Assembly: GCF_900156125.1 (NCBI RefSeq)
Contig: NZ_FTLX01000003.1
Coordinates: 124,001 to 188,000 of the forward strand
Direction of reading: 5' to 3'
DNA length: 64,000 nucleotides
Origin: Domibacillus enclensis
GTDB taxonomy: Bacteria > Bacillota > Bacilli > Bacillales > Domibacillaceae
Below are positions 1 to 8,184 of the stretch, one piece after another. Below the pieces are notes generated by a model. That model was not told the DNA's origin and did no database searches. It saw only the letters and a program-made list of their open reading frames with translations. Numbering within the stretch: the stretch's first letter is position 1; every line of letters begins with the position of its first letter. The translations under genes were made by a program, and so were the position numbers.

Positions 1-552
1 GATTTTAACCAGATTGATCAGTATCGTGATGTGGAATCACTCAATATGTACAGCGAATTTAAGGAGCGCGGTGTACCGGAGGCCGACATTCTGGCGATCT
101 TAAAGCAGAAGTCACGGGATAACAGCCGGACGCCTGTTCAGTGGAATGCAGAGGAAAACGCCGGATTCACCACTGGAACACCTTGGATTCAACCGGCAGC
201 GAATTACCGTGAAATCAATGCAGAAGCCGCTCGAAAAGAAAAAGAGTCGATTTTTAAGCATTATCAAAAGCTGATTCAGTTAAGAAAAAAGGAAATGGTT
301 ATGCGCGAAGGAAGCTTCCGCCTGCTGTTGGAGCAAGATCCTTCCTTGTTCATGTATGTCCGGGAGCTCGGGGAGGAAAAATGGCTCGCGATCCATAACT
401 TTTTCGAGTCTCCTGCGGTTCTCAGCGTGCCAGCCGAATTCAAAGGAATGAATGCAGAGATTGTCCTGTCAAATGATGACAACACGCCGGAGCAGCTTGC
501 TGACCGAATGATGGCGCCTTATGAAAGTGTTGTTTACCGCTTGTTCAATTAA
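1..552 (+). CDS. treA: Phosphotrehalase (trehalose-6-phosphate hydrolase), C-terminal part
   Basis: The gene enters from the left edge, so only the last 183 codons are visible and the reading frame is open from base 1. The enzyme splits cytoplasmic trehalose-6-phosphate, made by the PTS, into glucose and glucose-6-phosphate. It is a GH13 family member. The conserved GH13 stretch SRTPVQW is visible, followed by the substrate-specific W..P..NYREINAEA region and a beta-sandwich C-terminal domain (about the last 80 residues). A GntR-type repressor follows 80 bp downstream, matching the treP-treA-treR order of Bacillus. The catalytic core lies outside the window, so intactness cannot be judged. 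Confidence 0.93.
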   Translation, partial: DFNQIDQYRDVESLNMYSEFKERGVPEADILAILKQKSRDNSRTPVQWNAEENAGFTTGTPWIQPAANYREINAEAARKEKESIFKHYQKLIQLRKKEMVMREGSFRLLLEQDPSLFMYVRELGEEKWLAIHNFFESPAVLSVPAEFKGMNAEIVLSNDDNTPEQLADRMMAPYESVVYRLFN

Positions 553-632
553 TGCATTCTTGCACATTTTAGGAACAGGCATGGCCTAACTTGTGGTATA
601 GTGGAAAGAATGACATTTGCAGGTGAACTAGG

Positions 633-1352
633 ATGAAAAAAAACAAGTATAAATACATTTACGAAGAATTGGCTGCTCAAATAAAGGATGGTTCGTTCCA
701 GCCGGGTGAATTAATCCCTTCTGAGCACGATCTTTCAGCTCATTATGAAACGTCGCGTGAAACCATTCGAAAGGCATTGACGCTTCTTTCGCAAAACGGC
801 TACATTCAAAAGCTGCGCGGCAAAGGATCCGTTGTACTGGATACGAACCGGGCAAGCTTTCCGATTTCAGGGCTCGTCAGCTTTAAAGAGTTAGCTGATC
901 AAATGAGCAGCGACATTTGGACGCACGTTGTAGGGTTTGGCTTAATTCAACCGGAGCCATATTTGCAGCACCAGCTGCAGTGCAGTGCAAAGGAAGAGAT
1001 TTGGAAAGTGATCCGGACGCGTACATTTGACGGTGAACGAGTCATATTAGACAAAGATTATTTATTGAAAAAACACATTCCGAATTTAACGGAAGCGATC
1101 TGTGAGCAGTCTATATATGCGTACATTGAGCAGGAGCTTGGGTTAATCATCAGCTTTGCCAAAAAAGAAATTACGGTTGAACCTTGTACAGAAGAAGATA
1201 AGAGCTTGCTGGATTTAAACGGATTTTCACATGTTGTTGTCGTTCGGAATTATGTGTATTTAGAGGATGCCAGTCTTTTTCAATATACAGAATCCCGGCA
1301 TCGTCCTGATAAATTCCGTTTCGTCGATTTTGCCCGCCGTCACATGAAGTAG
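633..1352 (+). CDS. treR: Trehalose operon repressor, GntR/HutC family
   Basis: 239 aa, close to the usual 238 for TreR. Residues 1-70 form a winged helix-turn-helix of the GntR type (IYEELAAQIKDGSF, then IPSEHDL and SRETIRKAL). Residues about 80-235 form a UTRA effector domain, which in TreR binds trehalose-6-phosphate and releases the operator. It follows treA in the same direction, so it probably controls this operon including itself. The start ATG has a weak upstream GGTGAACTAGG site. The gene ends in a hairpin terminator. Confidence 0.92.
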   Translation: MKKNKYKYIYEELAAQIKDGSFQPGELIPSEHDLSAHYETSRETIRKALTLLSQNGYIQKLRGKGSVVLDTNRASFPISGLVSFKELADQMSSDIWTHVVGFGLIQPEPYLQHQLQCSAKEEIWKVIRTRTFDGERVILDKDYLLKKHIPNLTEAICEQSIYAYIEQELGLIISFAKKEITVEPCTEEDKSLLDLNGFSHVVVVRNYVYLEDASLFQYTESRHRPDKFRFVDFARRHMK

Positions 1353-1381
1353 CCTGCCGCAACCCTGTGGCGGGCTTCTTC
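1352..1381 (+). terminator. Rho-independent terminator of the tre operon
   Basis: A 9-bp stem (GCCTGCCGC with GTGGCGGGC, two wobble pairs) and a 6-nt loop are followed by TTCTTC. It begins at the treR stop codon. The U tract is short, so efficiency is uncertain. Confidence 0.6.
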
Positions 1382-1477
1382 TAATTAAAAGCATTATGAG
1401 TCAAAGTTATGTATAATAAAGTGAAAGATCATCCGTTGCTGCAGGGGAAATGAGTTGACGGAACAGGAGGTTTATTC

Positions 1478-2683
1478 ATGGATGCTTTAGAAATTATGAG
1501 CAATCTCGATCGTATCGTGCCCTATTATCAGCCGATTTTTAGTGCCGATGAACATAAAATTATAGGATATGAAGTACTAGGACGTTACATACAAGAGGAG
1601 AAAGCTGAAAGTCTCGGTCATTTTTTTCATGATCAGGATACGCCCGATGATTACCGTCGCGAAGTGGAAGATGTGATCGTCAGAAAAGCTTTAGACGCTT
1701 TTACAAAAGAGAAGCGTCCGGAACTGCTGTTTATCAATCGGAAAGCCGCCGGTTTGCTTGAAGATTACGGTGAATCATTTTTGGCGATCTTAGACGAATA
1801 TGCGGATAAAGGGCTGAAGCTTGAGCAGATTGTACTGGAAATATCAGAAGCAGACTACAGCAAATCGCTTGAAAATGTCCTGCGGTATTACAAAACGCTT
1901 GGCATTCGTCTGGCGGTTGATCACATAGGAGAAGTAGATGGAGACATCCGGCATTTCGCCGGCTCGTCACCGGACATTTTAAAGATAAGCCTGCGGGCTC
2001 TCCGTAAGGATGCCAGTGACCAGTCTTATAAAAATATTGTCTATTCTCTTTCGATGTTTGCCCGTAAAATCGGTGCTTCCCTGCTGTTCGAAACGGTGGA
2101 GGCGGAGTACCAGCTTCAATACGCGTGGAAAAACGGCGGCCGGTATTACCAGGGATTTTATTTAGCCCAGCCGGAGCCGGAATTTGCGGACCCGGATGGC
2201 ATGAAAGAGATGCTGCGCGAAAAGTGCAGCCGGTTTATTTCATATGAAAAAAAAGCGCTCAGCAGTGTATACGCCCTTGCAGGACAGCTTGAATCCGGTC
2301 TGGGAGCGATCATCGCCAAATCGAGATCCATTCCAAAAGAAAAGCTTTTGGAAGAGATTGCTAGGCAGTTTGATGAGATGTGCTTCCGGCTGTATATTTG
2401 TGATGAAAACGGCTTTGAATTAACGCCTAACTATTTTAAAAAAGAAGGCCAATGGATTTTTCAGCCGGAGTATTTGGATAAAAACTGGAGCTGGCGCCCA
2501 TACTTTTTAGAAAACATCGTCCGTATGAATAAAAATGGCGGCGGCCTTATTTCTGATTTGTACAATGACATTGAAACAGGCGAAACCATTCGAACGTTTT
2601 CGTATCCGGTGAATGAGCGGGAATATCTGTTTTTTGATATTCCGTACGAGTATTTATATGACCAGGACAACCTGCTTTATTAA
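1478..2683 (+). CDS. ykuI: EAL-domain protein of the YkuI type
   Basis: 401 aa. Residues about 5-250 form an EAL domain and about 260-400 a PAS-like YkuI C-terminal domain. The EAL signature reads EVLGR. Other conserved positions are altered: the loop normally reading DDFG is DHIG (AVDHIGE), and the LKID motif is LKIS. QGF is retained. B. subtilis YkuI binds c-di-GMP, but I recall no hydrolysis being shown for it. The altered metal loop suggests a receptor rather than an active phosphodiesterase here too. The start has a good AGGAGG site 8-9 nt upstream. The gene stands alone before a small membrane protein. Confidence 0.9.
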   Translation: MDALEIMSNLDRIVPYYQPIFSADEHKIIGYEVLGRYIQEEKAESLGHFFHDQDTPDDYRREVEDVIVRKALDAFTKEKRPELLFINRKAAGLLEDYGESFLAILDEYADKGLKLEQIVLEISEADYSKSLENVLRYYKTLGIRLAVDHIGEVDGDIRHFAGSSPDILKISLRALRKDASDQSYKNIVYSLSMFARKIGASLLFETVEAEYQLQYAWKNGGRYYQGFYLAQPEPEFADPDGMKEMLREKCSRFISYEKKALSSVYALAGQLESGLGAIIAKSRSIPKEKLLEEIARQFDEMCFRLYICDENGFELTPNYFKKEGQWIFQPEYLDKNWSWRPYFLENIVRMNKNGGGLISDLYNDIETGETIRTFSYPVNEREYLFFDIPYEYLYDQDNLLY

Positions 2684-2750
2684 TGTATGAAAATAGCGCA
2701 TCCTGGTCATAATGACAGCATCCTGTATGGAAAAAAGGGGATGCTGTTAC

Positions 2751-2972
2751 ATGATGATGTGGATCACGGTAGCTGCTGTTATTTTAATTGGTGGAGCTGT
2801 ATGGACGGCAGCCATTATGAAACGATCAGGTGCATATGGACAAAGGGACGGTGACAATTCCGGTCCTGTTCAGCATCATCCATATGCATTAAATCCGATC
2901 ATTTGGGTGTACGTGGCGGCTTTTGTCGTTTTTTTAGGAGTGATTGCCGTCGTTTGGATGAGCGGACGCTGA
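2751..2972 (+). CDS. Small two-helix membrane protein, unknown function
   Basis: 73 aa. One hydrophobic segment lies at the N-terminus (WITVAAVILIGGAVW) and one at the C-terminus (IIWVYVAAFVVFLGVIAVV), with a polar stretch between containing GQRDGDNSG. The start is the first of three ATGs at 2751, 8 nt after GGGGAT. That ribosome site lies in the right arm of a 9-bp inverted repeat (ACAGCATCC...GGATGCTGT, 2714-2749), which could affect translation. I do not recognise the family. The stop codon lies inside the terminator stem. Confidence 0.7.
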   Translation: MMMWITVAAVILIGGAVWTAAIMKRSGAYGQRDGDNSGPVQHHPYALNPIIWVYVAAFVVFLGVIAVVWMSGR

Positions 2973-2990
2973 ATTCAGCGTCTTTTTTTT
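2965..2990 (+). terminator. Rho-independent terminator overlapping a stop codon
   Basis: GACGCTG-AATT-CAGCGTC followed by eight T. The stem starts inside the last codons of the small membrane protein gene. Confidence 0.88.
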
Positions 2991-3100
2991 ATCGTCTCTG
3001 AACAGAAAAAACGGGTGAAAATGTTGGATTATACAAGGGATGTGTGGTATATTTCTTGTGCTTACTTAAAGGATAATGAATTGGAAGGGGTCGACAATAT

Positions 3101-3361
3101 ATGTCACAGTTAGTTGGAATCGTACAGCGTTTAAAGTCATTGCAGGAGGGCGGAGAGCAGGGGGAAGTACAGCAGCGCCTTTTTGAATTGAATGGCAAAA
3201 CGCTTTGCCAGGTAAAATATTTTCCGAACAAAGATACATTTGAATTAGAAGTGTACGACAAGGATGGTAAAGGCAGCAAATACCCTTTTGATGATATTGA
3301 TATGACAGCGATTGAAATTTTTGAACTTCTCCAGGAAGCAAAGCAAGAAGCACTGGGTTAA
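3101..3361 (+). CDS. ykuJ: YkuJ family protein (DUF1797)
   Basis: 86 aa. It matches my memory of Bacillus YkuJ in start (MSQLVGIVQRLKSLQEGG), length and the conserved FELEVYD..FDDIDMTAIEI region. It is a small soluble alpha/beta protein of unknown function. The AAGGGG-type ribosome site lies about 9 nt before the ATG. In B. subtilis it lies next to ykuI, and the order is the same here except that ykuK is absent. Confidence 0.9.
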   Translation: MSQLVGIVQRLKSLQEGGEQGEVQQRLFELNGKTLCQVKYFPNKDTFELEVYDKDGKGSKYPFDDIDMTAIEIFELLQEAKQEALG

Positions 3362-3376
3362 TAAGGCGGTGTGCTT

Positions 3377-3413
3377 GAGCCAGATCTTTTTTTGAAAGAT
3401 CGGCTCGTCTTTC
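3377..3413 (+). terminator. Probable terminator after ykuJ
   Basis: GAGCC-a-GATCTTT / AAAGATC-GGCTC stem with one bulged A, then GTCTTTC. The U tract is interrupted. Confidence 0.6.
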
Positions 3414-3437
3414 TGGCATAGAGAGTGAAGGCTTTGC

Positions 3438-3466
3438 TATAATGGATATGTGGTAAAGCGCTTACA
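3438..3466 (+). promoter_or_regulatory. darB promoter -10 with an overlapping cre-like site
   Basis: A consensus TATAAT lies at 3438-3443 with no convincing -35. Ten bases downstream, GTAAAGCGCTTACA (3453-3466) matches 10 of 12 fixed positions of the CcpA cre consensus TGWAANCGNTNWCA, missing only the first TG. Its place just after the likely start of transcription would suit repression by CcpA. This is inference from the motif alone. Confidence 0.4.
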
Positions 3467-3487
3467 AAAAGAAAAGGGAGATAATCA

Positions 3488-3931
3488 ATGATTTCCTTTG
3501 AAAACAAAGATGTTCTGCAAACGAATATAATGGATTACATTATCCCAGGAGAAAAGGTTGCTTTTGTACAACGGGGAAACAGCCTGGAGCATGCCCTTCT
3601 CGTATTGACAAAAAGCGGTTACACAGCTATACCGGTACTTGATACAAAATACCGGCTGGAAGGGCTGATCAGCATACCGATGATTACCGAAGCCTTGCTG
3701 GGTCTTGAACGGGTGGAGTTTGAGCGGCTGGAAGAATTGAAAGTGGAAGATGTCATGGCTGTTGATAAACCGAGCCTGACGGTGAAGGATCACTTTCGCA
3801 AAGCACTCGGCTTGCTGATCAACCATCCGTTTTTATGTGTAACAGACCAGGAAGGCCACTTTGAAGGAATCCTGACGAGACGGGTTATTTTAAAGCAGCT
3901 GAATTATTACGTGGATCAGCTGAATGAGTAA
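3488..3931 (+). CDS. darB: Cyclic di-AMP-binding CBS protein DarB/CbpB (YkuL)
   Basis: 147 aa with two CBS domains (about 10-65 and 75-140). It matches YkuL in its MDYIIPGEKVA start, SGYTAIPVLD and the VEDVM...P linker. In B. subtilis, apo-DarB binds the (p)ppGpp synthetase Rel and pyruvate carboxylase PycA, and c-di-AMP releases it. PycA is encoded at 31.3 kb here. The gene has a strong AAAAGGGAG site, its own -10 box and a strong terminator, so it is probably monocistronic. Confidence 0.9.
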   Translation: MISFENKDVLQTNIMDYIIPGEKVAFVQRGNSLEHALLVLTKSGYTAIPVLDTKYRLEGLISIPMITEALLGLERVEFERLEELKVEDVMAVDKPSLTVKDHFRKALGLLINHPFLCVTDQEGHFEGILTRRVILKQLNYYVDQLNE

Positions 3932-3960
3932 AGATCCGCCAAGCGGCGGGTCTTTTTTTT
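3932..3960 (+). terminator. Rho-independent terminator of darB
   Basis: GATCCGCC-AAGC-GGCGGGTC (one G-T pair) followed by eight T. Confidence 0.92.
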
Positions 3961-3981
3961 ATGAGAAAGGGGATGAATGAG

Positions 3982-4872
3982 GTGTCTTTTTCGGAATTTC
4001 AGCTGTTAACGGTGCTGGCAGAAGAAATGAATATGCGAAAAGCAGCGGAACGCCTTTTTGTTTCCCAGCCGGCTCTTTCTCAGCGTTTGCAGAGCATTGA
4101 AAAAGAGTGGGCAGTCAAGATTTTTAACCGCTCCACAAAAGGGCTTTCGCTGACGCCATCAGGTGAAATGATTGTGAACTATGCAAAGGAAACGCTTGAA
4201 AAAAAAGAGCGCCTGCTGGAAGAGCTGCAATTATTGGAGCCTCAAGTGCATGGTACATTAAAAATTGCCTGTGCGGCGATTGTTGGCCAAAACTGGCTGC
4301 CAAAGGTGCTGAAGCTGTTTATTGAACGATACCCTCATGCGAAAATTCAGCTGATTACTGGCTGGAGCAGTGAAATTGTCAAGGCTTTATATGAAGGAGA
4401 GGTTCATATCGGCATTATTCGGGGCACTCCTGAATGGAAAGGACGAAAAGTTCATTTATTTGAAGATCCTTTGTATTTAGTGGATAAAGACATTCAAAAC
4501 ATTGAAGACGTTCTTTCAACTGAAAAGCCTTTTATTCAATTTAAAAGCGATTCAAACTATGACCAGGAAATTCAGGAATGGTGGCATAACCGCTTTCAAA
4601 TGGCACCGAAACGGTCGATTGTGGTCGATCAAATCGAAACATGCCGTCAATTGGCTTTGAACGGGCTCGGCTACGCCATCTTGCCGGCTATTACACTGAC
4701 TGGCGAGGATCAGGAGCTGTTTAAAATTCCGCTGCTCGACCGCGACGGCCAGCCGATGCGGCGGGATACATGGCTCCTTGGCTATGACACGTCGTTTGAG
4801 CTGCGTCAGGTCCAGGCGTTTTTGGAAACCGTTCAGCTTTTTATGGACACAGCGAAAGAAAATCGCTTGTGA
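3982..4872 (+). CDS. ccpC: LysR-type regulator CcpC
   Basis: 296 aa from GTG 3982. Residues 1-60 are the LysR helix-turn-helix (NMRKAAERLFVSQPALSQRLQ) and about 90-290 the ligand-binding domain. The position after ykuL and the sequence match CcpC, which represses citB and citZ and responds to citrate. I chose GTG 3982 because AAAGGGG lies 9 nt upstream. The earlier in-frame ATGs (3961, 3973) lie inside the terminator or ribosome site. In B. subtilis the flavodoxin genes ykuNOP follow; here dapH follows directly. Confidence 0.88.
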   Translation: MSFSEFQLLTVLAEEMNMRKAAERLFVSQPALSQRLQSIEKEWAVKIFNRSTKGLSLTPSGEMIVNYAKETLEKKERLLEELQLLEPQVHGTLKIACAAIVGQNWLPKVLKLFIERYPHAKIQLITGWSSEIVKALYEGEVHIGIIRGTPEWKGRKVHLFEDPLYLVDKDIQNIEDVLSTEKPFIQFKSDSNYDQEIQEWWHNRFQMAPKRSIVVDQIETCRQLALNGLGYAILPAITLTGEDQELFKIPLLDRDGQPMRRDTWLLGYDTSFELRQVQAFLETVQLFMDTAKENRL

Positions 4873-4932
4873 AAATGACGGCGCTTTGATAAAGTAAAGG
4901 CAGAAAATAGAGATTTTCAGGAGGAATACATA

Positions 4933-5646
4933 GTGACAAAAATGATGGATGCACACGAAATTATTGCTTTTATTAGCAACAGCACAAAATCAACACCTGT
5001 GAAAGTATACGTAAACGGAGACGTGAAAGGCATTAACTTTGGCGCTTCCGCAAAAGTATTTGGCGATGGCTCTTCAGTTGTCGTTTTTGGTGAATGGGCA
5101 GAAGTATCAGAAGCACTTGAGCAAAATAGCGATAAAATCACAGACTACGTAGTGGAAAACGACCGCCGCAATTCAGCGATTCCGCTGCTTGACTTGAAAA
5201 ACATTAAAGCGCGCATCGAGCCGGGCGTTGTGATTCGCGACCAGGTTGAAATTGGCGACAACGCAGTGATCATGATGGGTGCCTCAATTAACATCGGCGC
5301 TGTAATCGGAGAAGGCACAATGATCGATATGAACGCGGTTCTTGGCGGCCGTGCAACAACAGGGAAGAACTGCCACGTAGGTGCGGGTGCTGTTCTGGCC
5401 GGCGTAATCGAGCCGCCATCTGCTTCACCGGTAGTGCTTGAAGATAACGTTCTGATCGGCGCGAATGCAGTGGTACTTGAAGGCTGCCGGATCGGTGAAG
5501 GATCTGTTATTGCAGCGGGTGCGATTGTCACAGAAGACATTCCTCCGTTCTCAGTAGCTGTCGGTGCACCGGCACGTGTGATCAAGCAGATTGATGACAA
5601 AACAAAATCAAAAACAGAAATCATGCAGGAACTCCGCAAGCTGTAA
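4933..5646 (+). CDS. dapH: Tetrahydrodipicolinate N-acetyltransferase
   Basis: 237 aa from a GTG start, 7 nt after AGGAGG. It acetylates tetrahydrodipicolinate in the acetyl branch of the lysine/diaminopimelate pathway, supplying both lysine and peptidoglycan. An N-terminal alpha/beta part (1-85) precedes a left-handed beta-helix of hexapeptide repeats (about 90-205, e.g. [20 protein letters not shown]). [11 protein letters not shown] is the family signature. dapL follows, so the two steps are co-transcribed unless the intervening hairpin stops elongation. Confidence 0.96.
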   Translation: MTKMMDAHEIIAFISNSTKSTPVKVYVNGDVKGINFGASAKVFGDGSSVVVFGEWAEVSEALEQNSDKITDYVVENDRRNSAIPLLDLKNIKARIEPGVVIRDQVEIGDNAVIMMGASINIGAVIGEGTMIDMNAVLGGRATTGKNCHVGAGAVLAGVIEPPSASPVVLEDNVLIGANAVVLEGCRIGEGSVIAAGAIVTEDIPPFSVAVGAPARVIKQIDDKTKSKTEIMQELRKL

Positions 5647-5662
5647 GAGCGGGAACCGCAGG

Positions 5663-5694
5663 GACGCGTGGGCAGCTGCTCGCGCGTCTTTTTT
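5663..5694 (+). terminator. Hairpin with U tract between dapH and dapL
   Basis: An 11-bp stem with two wobble pairs (5663-5673 with 5678-5688) and an AGCT loop, then six T. It would reduce but probably not abolish readthrough into dapL, which lies 19 bp further on. Confidence 0.7.
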
Positions 5695-5712
5695 CGAAAG
5701 AGGAGGAGAATC

Positions 5713-6834
5713 ATGAGCCAATTTACAGCAATCCGACGCGATCTGCATCAAATTCCGGAGCTCGGTTTTCAGGAATTTAAAACACAGGCTTATTTACTCG
5801 GGTATTTACAATCACTTCCGCAGGAGCGGATGGAAATCAAAACATGGCGGACCGGCATTCTTGTCAAAATAAACGGTCGGAATCCGTCCAAAACGATTGG
5901 ATGGCGTACCGATATCGACGGGCTGCCGATCGCAGAACAAACAGGGCTCCCGTTTGCTTCGACTCATGAAGGACGGATGCATGCGTGTGGCCACGATTTG
6001 CATATGAGCATTGCGCTTGGCGTCGTGACTCATTTCGCCTCGAATCCAGCTGACGATCACTTCCTGTTTATCTTCCAGCCGGCAGAAGAAGGGCCTGGCG
6101 GTGCGGAGCCAATGATGGCATCGCCGGAGTTCCGTGAATGGATGCCGGATGAAATCTATGCGCTGCACATTGCCCCGGAGCACCCGGCGGGAACGATTGC
6201 CACAAAGCCGGGACTCTTGTTTGCCAATACGTCAGAGCTGTTTATTGATATTCGCGGCAAAGGCGGACATGCAGCGTATCCGCATGAAACAAAGGATATG
6301 GTGGTGGCGGCTTCATACTTTATCACACAGCTTCAGTCGATTGTGTCAAGAAACGTAGACCCGCTCGACAGTGCTGTCGTCACAGTGGGCAAAATGACAG
6401 CCGGCACCGTGCAAAACGTGATCGCGGACCATGCAAGGCTTGAAGGCACGATTCGCACTCTTTCTCCAGAGGCAATGGAAAAAGCGAAGGTGCGCGTTCA
6501 GGCGCTGCTCAAAGGCATTGAAACAGCGTTTGACTGTGAAACCGAAATTGATTGCGGCAGCGGTTATTATCAGGTTTTTAACGACCCGGAAGTAACCGGG
6601 CGCTTTGTTCAATTTGCGACGCAGCAGCCGGATATTCAGTTTGTTCAGTCCAGAGAAGCGATGACCGGAGAAGATTTCGGTTTTATGCTGAAAGAAATTC
6701 CAGGTCTCATGTTTTGGCTCGGAGTCGGATCAGACTACGGTCTTCACCACGCGAAATTAACGCCGGATGAGAAAGCAATCGAAACGGCAATTTCCTTTAT
6801 CAACCGTTATTTCACTCATCTGGGCAGCAGATAG
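5713..6834 (+). CDS. dapL: N-acetyldiaminopimelate deacetylase
   Basis: 373 aa, M20 metallopeptidase family. It removes the acetyl group from N-acetyl-L,L-diaminopimelate. Metal-site motifs are present: HACGHDLHM (about 95-103), PAEEGPGG (about 127-134, catalytic Glu pair), H in [10 protein letters not shown], and a C-terminal GLHHAKL. ATG 5713 is chosen because AGAGGAGGAG ends 3-5 nt upstream and the protein then starts [16 protein letters not shown] as in homologues. Confidence 0.95.
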   Translation: MSQFTAIRRDLHQIPELGFQEFKTQAYLLGYLQSLPQERMEIKTWRTGILVKINGRNPSKTIGWRTDIDGLPIAEQTGLPFASTHEGRMHACGHDLHMSIALGVVTHFASNPADDHFLFIFQPAEEGPGGAEPMMASPEFREWMPDEIYALHIAPEHPAGTIATKPGLLFANTSELFIDIRGKGGHAAYPHETKDMVVAASYFITQLQSIVSRNVDPLDSAVVTVGKMTAGTVQNVIADHARLEGTIRTLSPEAMEKAKVRVQALLKGIETAFDCETEIDCGSGYYQVFNDPEVTGRFVQFATQQPDIQFVQSREAMTGEDFGFMLKEIPGLMFWLGVGSDYGLHHAKLTPDEKAIETAISFINRYFTHLGSR

Positions 6835-6931
6835 CATTCAAGAAGCGTATCATTTTGCGGGGACCTTGAAACGTGGTAAACTGAAGAGGCAGCTGAACGA
6901 GTATTGGTCGTTTTAAATAATGACTTCTTGT

Positions 6932-6946
6932 TTAAAATTATTATAA
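6932..6946. promoter_or_regulatory. PerR-type box upstream of the peroxiredoxin gene
   Basis: TTAAAATTATTATAA matches 13 of 14 fixed positions of the B. subtilis PerR consensus TTATAATNATTATAA. It lies 7 bp upstream of the -35 element. Fur matches less well here. Confidence 0.6.
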
Positions 6947-6953
6947 TAAGAAG

Positions 6954-6982
6954 TTGACATATTGATGGGGAACGCCTATAAT
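6954..6982 (+). promoter_or_regulatory. SigA promoter of ykuU
   Basis: TTGACA, a 17-bp spacer and TATAAT: a perfect consensus. The transcript would have a leader of about 70 nt before the ykuU start. Confidence 0.88.
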
Positions 6983-7060
6983 GATCACTGTGATAAGAAA
7001 GCAGCTGAGAATTTGAAGTGGCTTTCTCAATTAAAACAAAATTTTGGAGGTTTTTTATTC

Positions 7061-7603
7061 ATGGCAGAACGTATGGTAGGCAAACAAGCACCACGCTTTG
7101 AAATGGAAGCAGTACTTGCAAACAAAGAATTCGGTAAAGTAAGTCTTGAAGAAAACATGAAAAACGACAAATGGACTGTTCTTTTCTTCTATCCAATGGA
7201 CTTCACTTTCGTATGCCCGACAGAGATTACAGCTCTTTCTGACCGCTACGAAGAATTCGAAGATCTTGATGCGGAAGTAATCGGTGTATCAACAGATACA
7301 ATCCATACTCACCTTGCTTGGATTAAAACAGACCGTAAAGATAACGGCCTTGGCGATTTGAACTACCCAATTGCTGCAGATACGAACCACATCGTATCAC
7401 GCGACTACGGTGTTCTAATTGAAGAAGAAGGAGTAGCGCTTCGCGGCTTGTTCATTATCAACCCTGAAGGCGAGCTTCAATACCAGGTTGTCAACCATAA
7501 CAACATCGGCCGTGATGTGGATGAAACACTACGTGTGCTTCAAGCCCTTCAAACAGGCGGACTTTGCCCGGCAAACTGGAAACCAGGCCAAACAACTCTT
7601 TAA
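7061..7603 (+). CDS. ykuU: 2-Cys peroxiredoxin YkuU
   Basis: 180 aa, AhpC/TSA family. It reduces peroxides using a peroxidatic cysteine. C52 lies in FTFVCPTE and the resolving C169 in GGLCPANW, so both are present. GGAGG lies 10 nt before ATG 7061, which gives the MAERMVGKQAPRFEMEAV start of B. subtilis YkuU. The upstream PerR-type box and consensus promoter predict peroxide-inducible expression. ykuV follows in the same direction. Confidence 0.95.
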   Translation: MAERMVGKQAPRFEMEAVLANKEFGKVSLEENMKNDKWTVLFFYPMDFTFVCPTEITALSDRYEEFEDLDAEVIGVSTDTIHTHLAWIKTDRKDNGLGDLNYPIAADTNHIVSRDYGVLIEEEGVALRGLFIINPEGELQYQVVNHNNIGRDVDETLRVLQALQTGGLCPANWKPGQTTL

Positions 7604-7627
7604 TTTTAATACATGACTTGATCATCG

Positions 7628-7650
7628 GGGCCTAACATCGCGTTAGGTCC
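7628..7650 (+). other. Intercistronic hairpin between ykuU and ykuV
   Basis: A 9-bp stem (GGGCCTAAC with GTTAGGTCC, one wobble) and a 5-nt loop with no U run after it. It may be a processing or stability element rather than a terminator. Confidence 0.5.
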
Positions 7651-7688
7651 TGATGCGTCTATATATAGAAAAAGGAGCGAATTCATTC

Positions 7689-8144
7689 ATGAAGTTACGA
7701 GATCAAATGCCTGAACTTTCTGGCGCAACCGAATGGCTGAACGGAGAATTAGCAAAAAGTGATCTAGTGGGCGAGAAACCGACACTTGTTCATTTTTGGT
7801 CGGTGAGCTGCCACCTTTGTAAAGAAGCAATGCCGAGCGTAAATAAATTCCGTGATGAGTACAAAGATAAACTAAATGTTGTAGCTGTGCATATGCCGCG
7901 TTCAGAAGATGATTTAAATCTGGATCAAATCAAGTCTGTGGCAGCTGAGCATGAAATTACACAGCCGATTTTTGTCGACAGCGAGCATAAGCTGACAGAA
8001 GCGTTTGAAAATCAATATGTTCCTGCTTATTATGTATTTGATAAAGAAGGCCAGCTTCGCCATTTCCAGGCAGGCGGCAGCGGCATGAAAATGCTTGAAA
8101 AGCGTGTAAACCGCGTGCTGGATGAAACAGCAAAAGCGGAATAA
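7689..8144 (+). CDS. ykuV: Thioredoxin-like thiol-disulfide oxidoreductase YkuV
   Basis: 151 aa, TlpA/ResA-like thioredoxin fold without a signal peptide, so cytoplasmic. The redox motif is C41-HLC44 (WSVSCHLCKEAMP). The cis-Pro is in YVPAYYVF. The ribosome site AAAAAGGAG lies 11 nt before ATG 7689; the upstream in-frame ATG lies before that site. In B. subtilis ykuV also follows ykuU, and a role in recycling the peroxiredoxin is plausible but not shown by sequence. Confidence 0.92.
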   Translation: MKLRDQMPELSGATEWLNGELAKSDLVGEKPTLVHFWSVSCHLCKEAMPSVNKFRDEYKDKLNVVAVHMPRSEDDLNLDQIKSVAAEHEITQPIFVDSEHKLTEAFENQYVPAYYVFDKEGQLRHFQAGGSGMKMLEKRVNRVLDETAKAE

Positions 8145-8151
8145 GGAACCC

Positions 8152-8173
8152 GGCCGGCATTCGCCGGTTTTTC
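8152..8173 (+). terminator. Terminator of ykuUV
   Basis: CCGGC-ATTC-GCCGG extended by G-U pairs, followed by TTTTTC. Confidence 0.75.
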
Positions 8174-8184
8174 TTTGAAAAAGT

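Noticed and set aside
571-632. Separate treR promoter with TATAGT at 597
   Set aside because: No recognisable -35 at 16-18 bp; treR is more simply read from the tre operon.
5145-5714. 189-codon open frame opposite dapH and the dapH-dapL gap
   Set aside because: It is the mirror of the hexapeptide repeats: low-complexity Pro/Ala/Thr/Ile/Ser composition, no ribosome site, and the + strand gene is certain.
7628-7650. Terminator between ykuU and ykuV
   Set aside because: The 9-bp hairpin lacks a T run, so it is listed as an intercistronic hairpin only.
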